From: Punica granatum | Taxonomy: Eukaryota > Streptophyta > Magnoliopsida > Myrtales > Lythraceae | Length of the DNA stretch: 64,000 nt | Assembly: GCF_007655135.1 (NCBI RefSeq) | Contig: NC_045130.1 | Location: forward strand, 21,271,363-21,335,362 | Direction: 5' to 3' | Part shown: positions 59,757 through 64,000 of the stretch, piece by piece | How positions within the stretch are numbered: position 1 is the stretch's first letter | Layout of the letters: each line of letters opens with the position of its first letter | The notes under the pieces: model-generated | Told to the model about the DNA's origin: nothing | What the model saw: only the letters and a program-made list of their open reading frames with translations | Database searches by the model: none | Made by a program: the position numbers and the translations under genes

Positions 59757-62369
59757 GAAAGCGCAGGCCCGCGCACGCCCGCGCACGCCCGCGCGCCTGC
59801 CCGCGCCCCGCGCACGCCGCGCGCCTGCCCGTGCCCGGGCACGCCGCGCGCCTCCCGTGCATTCCAGCCGCATTCCCTGTGCACCTAGCTCCCCGAACGT
59901 GCATCCTTTGCACCCGAGCATCCTTCCAAGCGTTCAACCGAGTCACCCGACTCTCGAACACTTCCTGGACTCTTTCCTCGTATCCCGAGGCTAGGTAAAT
60001 CACTCTTGACTTAGAGGAGTTAGGGCTTTTATATTTTTGCATGGCTATGGAGTACTATGGTATTTTATGCATACTTAACTTGCAAGACTTAACTTTTATG
60101 CAATTTTATGTTATATTATGCATGTGTATTACCTTATAACTTGCTAGCATGTCGGAAAAATGTTTGGATTGTTGTTTGGAAGACCATCCCGACCTGGAAA
60201 TGGCAAGTGAGCTCACGGCCAAGTCTCTAAATGGGATGGCCGAGACTTGAGTTGCTCTTTTCGGGTTAAGATTGGTCTCCTTAGCCCGATCCAAGTTATT
60301 TTCCGAGTTTATTTTGTTGTTCTTGCATGCATGAAGCCGGTATTATTTTATCGATTCCTTAAATAACATGTTTGTGAATGTTTGCATGTTTAAATGAGTT
60401 AATCAAATCATGGTAATACCGGCTTTTGTCAAAACGTGTTATTCATGATGTTTGATGTTTGAGCATGCGAAAAATGATTAAACCAAGATAAGGAAATTCT
60501 TTGTGATTTGAATCGAGCCATGAGAGTATTCGGCCATCTTCGACAAGGTGAAGTCGAGGGCTTCTTGGCCCTTTTTGGATCAAGAATGATTTCCTTATTT
60601 CGAGTTTAATTCATTTCTCGGATTGTACGAAAGTGTAATTTCGATATTTCCACGATTCCCATGTTAAAACATCGATTACATGTCTTTTCAAAACAAAACA
60701 TGCATGGATTCGGGTATCGTTGACTCATTCGGGTCCATTCGGTTACGAGGGTAGTTTCGGTCATTGGACCAAATATCCTCGATCCTTACGGATTCGTGTT
60801 GGTCGCCGAATCACGAATCGTTTTCACAATTAAAGTATTCGGCAATAACCTTAAGCATTAATTCCACGAACGGGTTAATCGGGACGTTCACACGGTTAAT
60901 TCATTCCATTTAAATAACTTTGCACGAATTGGACATTAATTTGTAACTTGCGTCGACGAATTACAAAACGGTGTTAATGCCCTTTTCAAAACCCTCACAC
61001 TTTCAAATCCTTATTCTATTGTTCTCCTTTTCTGAAAACAAAATTTTCAAATCAAGGGCAAGAACATCATTTCGTGATTCGCCGACATCCTAGCGCAGTT
61101 TAAGATGTCAGTTGGGTATTCTGTATCAAAATACAGTTATCGGACTAATCATTTCACTCGACTTAACCAAATTCTAGAAAATGGTTAGGCGGAACTCTAG
61201 GTTCCAAATCTAGAGTCAAAATACAAGTTTGGATCAATTCAGTGGTAATTCAGTGTCACAACACCGAATCACTATAAAAGCAATCTACACACATGATATT
61301 CGATTCTCTTTTCCAAATTTCCAACAAAAGCAGAATACTAAAACATTGGCACGTGTTTGATTGCTTAGCATATGGCATTTGCTTGCAAAAACACTTTTGG
61401 ATTAATAAACTTGTTAATCCACGTACATTCGGTAAATACAAAACACCTTGTCTGTTATTAACATGTTGCGTGTTATCTTTCCGCACTTGTTTGCCATACG
61501 GGTCGAGCTTGATCCCTAGGCCGAATAATATTAGGGTTCAACACCCTAATCATCGAGCACAGGGTTCAACGCCCTAATCAACACTCACAGGGTCCAACGC
61601 CCTATTCAGTGAGAGCGTCCATAGAATTTCAGTTCTTCGGTCTTTTTCCCTAAACTCACGGCGAGTTAGAGTGGAATAATAACCGAACGCGAGTCGACTG
61701 GAATTCGGCCATTTGTAATTTGTATTTATTGTTTTCGAGAGCATTGTAAGGATTTTATTTTGTACATTTATTCTGTAAGAATTCCAGTCGGTGAGCGAGC
61801 GGTCCGAGAGTCGAATTAATCGAATCGGTCTAATGCTTGCCCAGATACAAGTAAATCCAAGAACTCGCGGTTCTGGTTCATGCAGGGATTCAACCTCCAT
61901 GGTTCGATGAACTGTAACGCAAGATTGTGAACCAATTCCCCGACACACAGGTTTACTTCTCTCTCAGCTTCTCCACCGACATCGTTTAATTCATCGAAGT
62001 TACGGTGTCAAAACGTGTGAGCCGAGTGCAGCCTAATTCATGCGGTAAATAAAACAAAAATTCAAGCCTAGCAAACCAGAGTACCGAAAGGGCGTGCGGG
62101 ATATAGGCCCGCACGTAACATGAACCCTCGAACACGGATTTTCCGGTTCCGCACAGATCAATGCCTTAACGACAAACTAGGTGTTCCATACCCCTAGACT
62201 CGGGTAACCTATCCGCCCTCGACCTATGGGTCGTAAAATGATAAGTGGCGACTCCTTCTCTCACGCGTGTCCGTCACGCGTCCCTACGGGAAGGTGGACA
62301 CTCCCAAGCCGCGCGATCCAAAAGCGCGCAATGCGGGCCCCGACGAGAGTCCACATTCGGGTCCGTACA
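59757..62369 (+). repeat. 3' LTR fragment of G (second half)
   Basis: It begins in the GC-rich tract and continues to the true LTR end GGGTCCGTACA. Hairpins at 61533, 61561 and 61589; PBS-like decamer at 62246-62255. Confidence 0.88.
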
Positions 62370-62374
62370 GCTGT
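62370..62374. other. Target-site duplication GCTGT, right copy
   Basis: Matches 55119-55123. Confidence 0.92.
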
Positions 62375-62945
62375 GATCTCTGTTTTCTATGGATGTGCCC
62401 CGAAGATTCACTGGGAGGCATTTGCTACCATTGAAACGTCCCTCGGGAAACCCTGTAGATTTCCGAAAGGTCGTATGAAGCTTGTTCCATGACCCTGGTA
62501 GTCCCTGGGTGCCTGTAGGCCCGTTTTGGGGTGCCGTTCACTTGTCAGTGGATCAGGCCCCCGGAGCCCTGTCAGAAAAGGCGTCCGTGAGAGATCGGGG
62601 TGTCCCGGCCTAAGCAGGATGCCCCGAAAATGCACCCGGACGTGTCATTGGTCACTTTTGCACTGAGAGGGATTTTTGGAGTCCCATATTGGGCACCTTT
62701 CGGTGCTTCGGTGACTCGGTGGTGAATAGTGCCACAGTGCCAGCTCCGCTGTTTTCGACATTCTTCGCCTGTAAGTTCCTTCGACTGCTCTCTTCGACTT
62801 TTCTCAGTGAACCGTGCTCTTCACCTATTGCTCATGACCCCGTGCTCGCCTATTTGCCTCTGATTGCCGGGTGATGAATAGTGTCCCGGGCCTCGGTCGG
62901 AAATCCTCGTGTGGGAAGCCGGTGGGCCAAAATGGGGTGCTGACA

Positions 62946-62950
62946 ATAGG
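62946..62950. other. Target-site duplication ATAGG, right copy
   Basis: Matches 50520-50524. E's LTR continues directly after it. Confidence 0.9.
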
Positions 62951-62995
62951 CTTCGCGCATGCGTGCCCCGGCGAGATGAAATTCGGGTGCGCACA
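62951..62995 (+). repeat. 5' LTR of Element E, last 45 bp
   Basis: CTTCGCGCATGCGTGCCCC through GGTGCGCACA, the same end as the C/D LTR at 40625-40669. Confidence 0.92.
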
Positions 62996-62998
62996 ACT

Positions 62999-63016
62999 TG
63001 GCGACTCCACTGGGGA
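62999..63016 (+). other. Primer-binding site of Element E
   Basis: TGGCGACTCCACTGGGGA, 3 nt after the LTR end, identical to B's site (tRNA-Arg type). Confidence 0.88.
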
Positions 63017-63588
63017 CATCTAGAGGGTTCGGGCTCGCCTCCGTTTGCTTGCTTACATGTTTATTTATCGCTTCTCGTACGTTTATTTTTAAGCACATTT
63101 ATTTCTTGCATTTACTTTACGCATTTGCATCCCATCATTCTAGCAGGTTCTTAGGCACCTTGTCCAAAATCCCACGGGCACCAAAATAGGAAGCTAGGTT
63201 AGTCAGAGATTCCGAGTAAGGGAACAGATTGAGTCGGCGATGCCACCGAGGAATTCACACCCTTGTATTGGGAGCCCCCATCCCTAGTTAGCGGTTCTCC
63301 CAGTAGTACCGAAAGCCATGCATACACAGGGACCGTCATGCTGGACCAATCTTTGCCTCCATGCCGTCAACCGACCCCAAAGTCGAGTCGTTGAGTCGGC
63401 CCATAGTTTTTCTTTAGGACGGGCATTTTGTTGTTTTTCTGTGAGAAAGAGTGATGTATACTGTAAAGAACACGGTTATAGTTTATCTTTCCGCACTGCA
63501 TGCATTATTTCCGAAAAAAAAAACTTAGGACATTACATTGGTTTTATTCTTAAAGCGTTGAGCCGACATCTCCTCCATTTAGGTAAGG
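63017..63588 (+). other. 5' leader of Element E
   Basis: Collinear with D's leader. The conserved block is at 63442-63510 (GTATACTGTAAAGAA, ATAGTTTATCTTTCC, TGCATGCA). It ends TTTAGGTAAGG before the ORF1 ATG. Confidence 0.75.
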
Positions 63589-64000
63589 ATGGACCGCCCG
63601 GCTCCCGGTCTCAGGCTCGAAGCAATCACGCTGCCTAGGCCAGAAATCATGCGCATTTGGAGGACTCTCCGCCCGGTGGATCGCGCCTTCATTCAAGGCA
63701 TCATAGGAGACATAGTTATGATCACAGAAACTTCGGTGGATTGGATCTTCTTGAGGACCGCCATCGAGTTTTGGGACCCCCAACATGCCGTGTTCAACTT
63801 TCAGGGAACAGAGTTGGCACCCACGATTGAGGAATATACGGCGCTCATCCAGAGGCCCACGCCCACGACCCAAGGCATCTTTGTGCCCAACCCGTTCGCG
63901 GTAATTCGGAGTCAACTCTACAACCTCCTTGGCATACCCACCCAAGAAGTCCACCAAGAGCTTCATCAAGGATGGGATCTTGGCATCAGGATCGCATGGC
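63589..64000 (+). CDS. ORF1 upstream of gag, Element E (5' part, cut by window end)
   Basis: An ATG at 63589 follows AGGTAAGG, exactly as in D. The frame is open for all 137 codons seen and is about 90 % identical to D's ORF1 by eye, including PVDRAFIQGIIGD, FWDPQHAVFNFQGTEL and PTIEEY. Function unknown; see D's ORF1. No stop occurs before the window end. Confidence 0.85.
   Translation, partial: MDRPAPGLRLEAITLPRPEIMRIWRTLRPVDRAFIQGIIGDIVMITETSVDWIFLRTAIEFWDPQHAVFNFQGTELAPTIEEYTALIQRPTPTTQGIFVPNPFAVIRSQLYNLLGIPTQEVHQELHQGWDLGIRIAW

Larger units (their letters stand above)
55124..62369 (+). mobile_element. Element G: A-type retrotransposon reduced to one LTR joined to half of a second
   Basis: Both outer ends are A-type LTR ends and GCTGT flanks both sides. 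Inside, 57301-59756 is repeated as about 59891-62349 with about 1 % difference. No internal coding region remains. The simplest reading is a full element whose interior, the last 21 bp or so of the 5' LTR and the first half of the 3' LTR were deleted. A tandem duplication within a solo LTR is the alternative. Confidence 0.85.
50525..62945 (-). mobile_element. Element F: solo LTR (B-type, reverse orientation), interrupted by G
   Basis: On the plus strand it starts TGTGCGCACC and ends GGGGTGCTGACA. Without G it is 50525-55123 plus 62375-62945, about 5.17 kb, the length of one LTR, with no internal region. Flanking ATAGG on both sides shows a normal insertion followed by LTR-LTR recombination. 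PBS-like decamer at 50633-50642. Confidence 0.92.
45393..64000 (+). mobile_element. Element E: Ogre/Tat-type retrotransposon inside D's gag, runs off the window
   Basis: The 5' LTR occupies 45393-50524 and 62951-62995, split by F. PBS, leader and the start of ORF1 follow to the window end. The LTR starts TATCAGCACT instead of TGTCAGCACC, a decayed terminus. The left target duplication would be AGGTC (45388-45392); the right copy is outside the window. Confidence 0.9.

Overview
This window is plant nuclear DNA made entirely of LTR retrotransposons. I found no host gene and no unambiguous unique sequence. All coding sequence belongs to very large Ty3/gypsy elements of the Tat clade, Ogre type. 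The evidence is LTRs of about 4.6-5.2 kb, a primer-binding site matching tRNA-Arg, an extra ORF upstream of gag, a gag-protease region followed by an intron-like gap, pol with a second (archaeal-type) RNase H before the integrase, and long 3' UTRs filled with tandem repeats. The host is a flowering plant, very likely a eudicot. The gag and ORF1 proteins remind me of Myrtales such as pomegranate, but that is a weak impression.

The elements are nested. Element A (+) covers 1-3394 and about 25005-34657; its 5' end lies left of the window. Its pol is split by Element B (-, 3395 to about 25004). B is nearly complete: LTR, 3' UTR with a satellite, intact pol, frameshifted gag-pro, frameshifted ORF1, PBS and LTR. 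The outer end of B's 5' LTR and about 105 bp of A's pol were lost in a deletion. A's 3' LTR (30096-34657) ends inside the 3' UTR of Element C (34658-35806 visible). The next LTR (35807-40669) has C's polypurine tract on its left and a PBS on its right, so C and Element D share one LTR. D (35807-45392) has an intact ORF1 but a gag with five stop codons. Its gag is cut by Element E (+, from 45393). E's 5' LTR is interrupted at 50524 by F, a reverse-oriented solo LTR with target duplication ATAGG. F in turn contains G (55124-62369, target duplication GCTGT), an A-type element reduced to one LTR joined to half of a second. E resumes at 62951 with its LTR end, PBS and ORF1, and runs off the window at 64000.

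The most interesting signals are non-coding. (1) The three 3' UTR satellites (61/76-bp, 30-bp and 50-bp units) are all strings of tiny hairpins with about 4-bp stems. Two of them share a covarying pattern, CRGGTnnnTCCYG. (2) Every LTR carries two or three evenly spaced hairpins with a TYCAACR heptaloop and different stems, resembling a tRNA T-arm or Pol III B box. (3) Every LTR copy that reaches its 3' end has a 10-nt copy of the PBS core about 110 nt before that end. (4) The stop codon of gag-pro lies inside a splice donor whose use would join gag-pro to pol in frame. (5) A three-module structured region follows pol in both A and B.

All alignments and difference counts here were made by eye.
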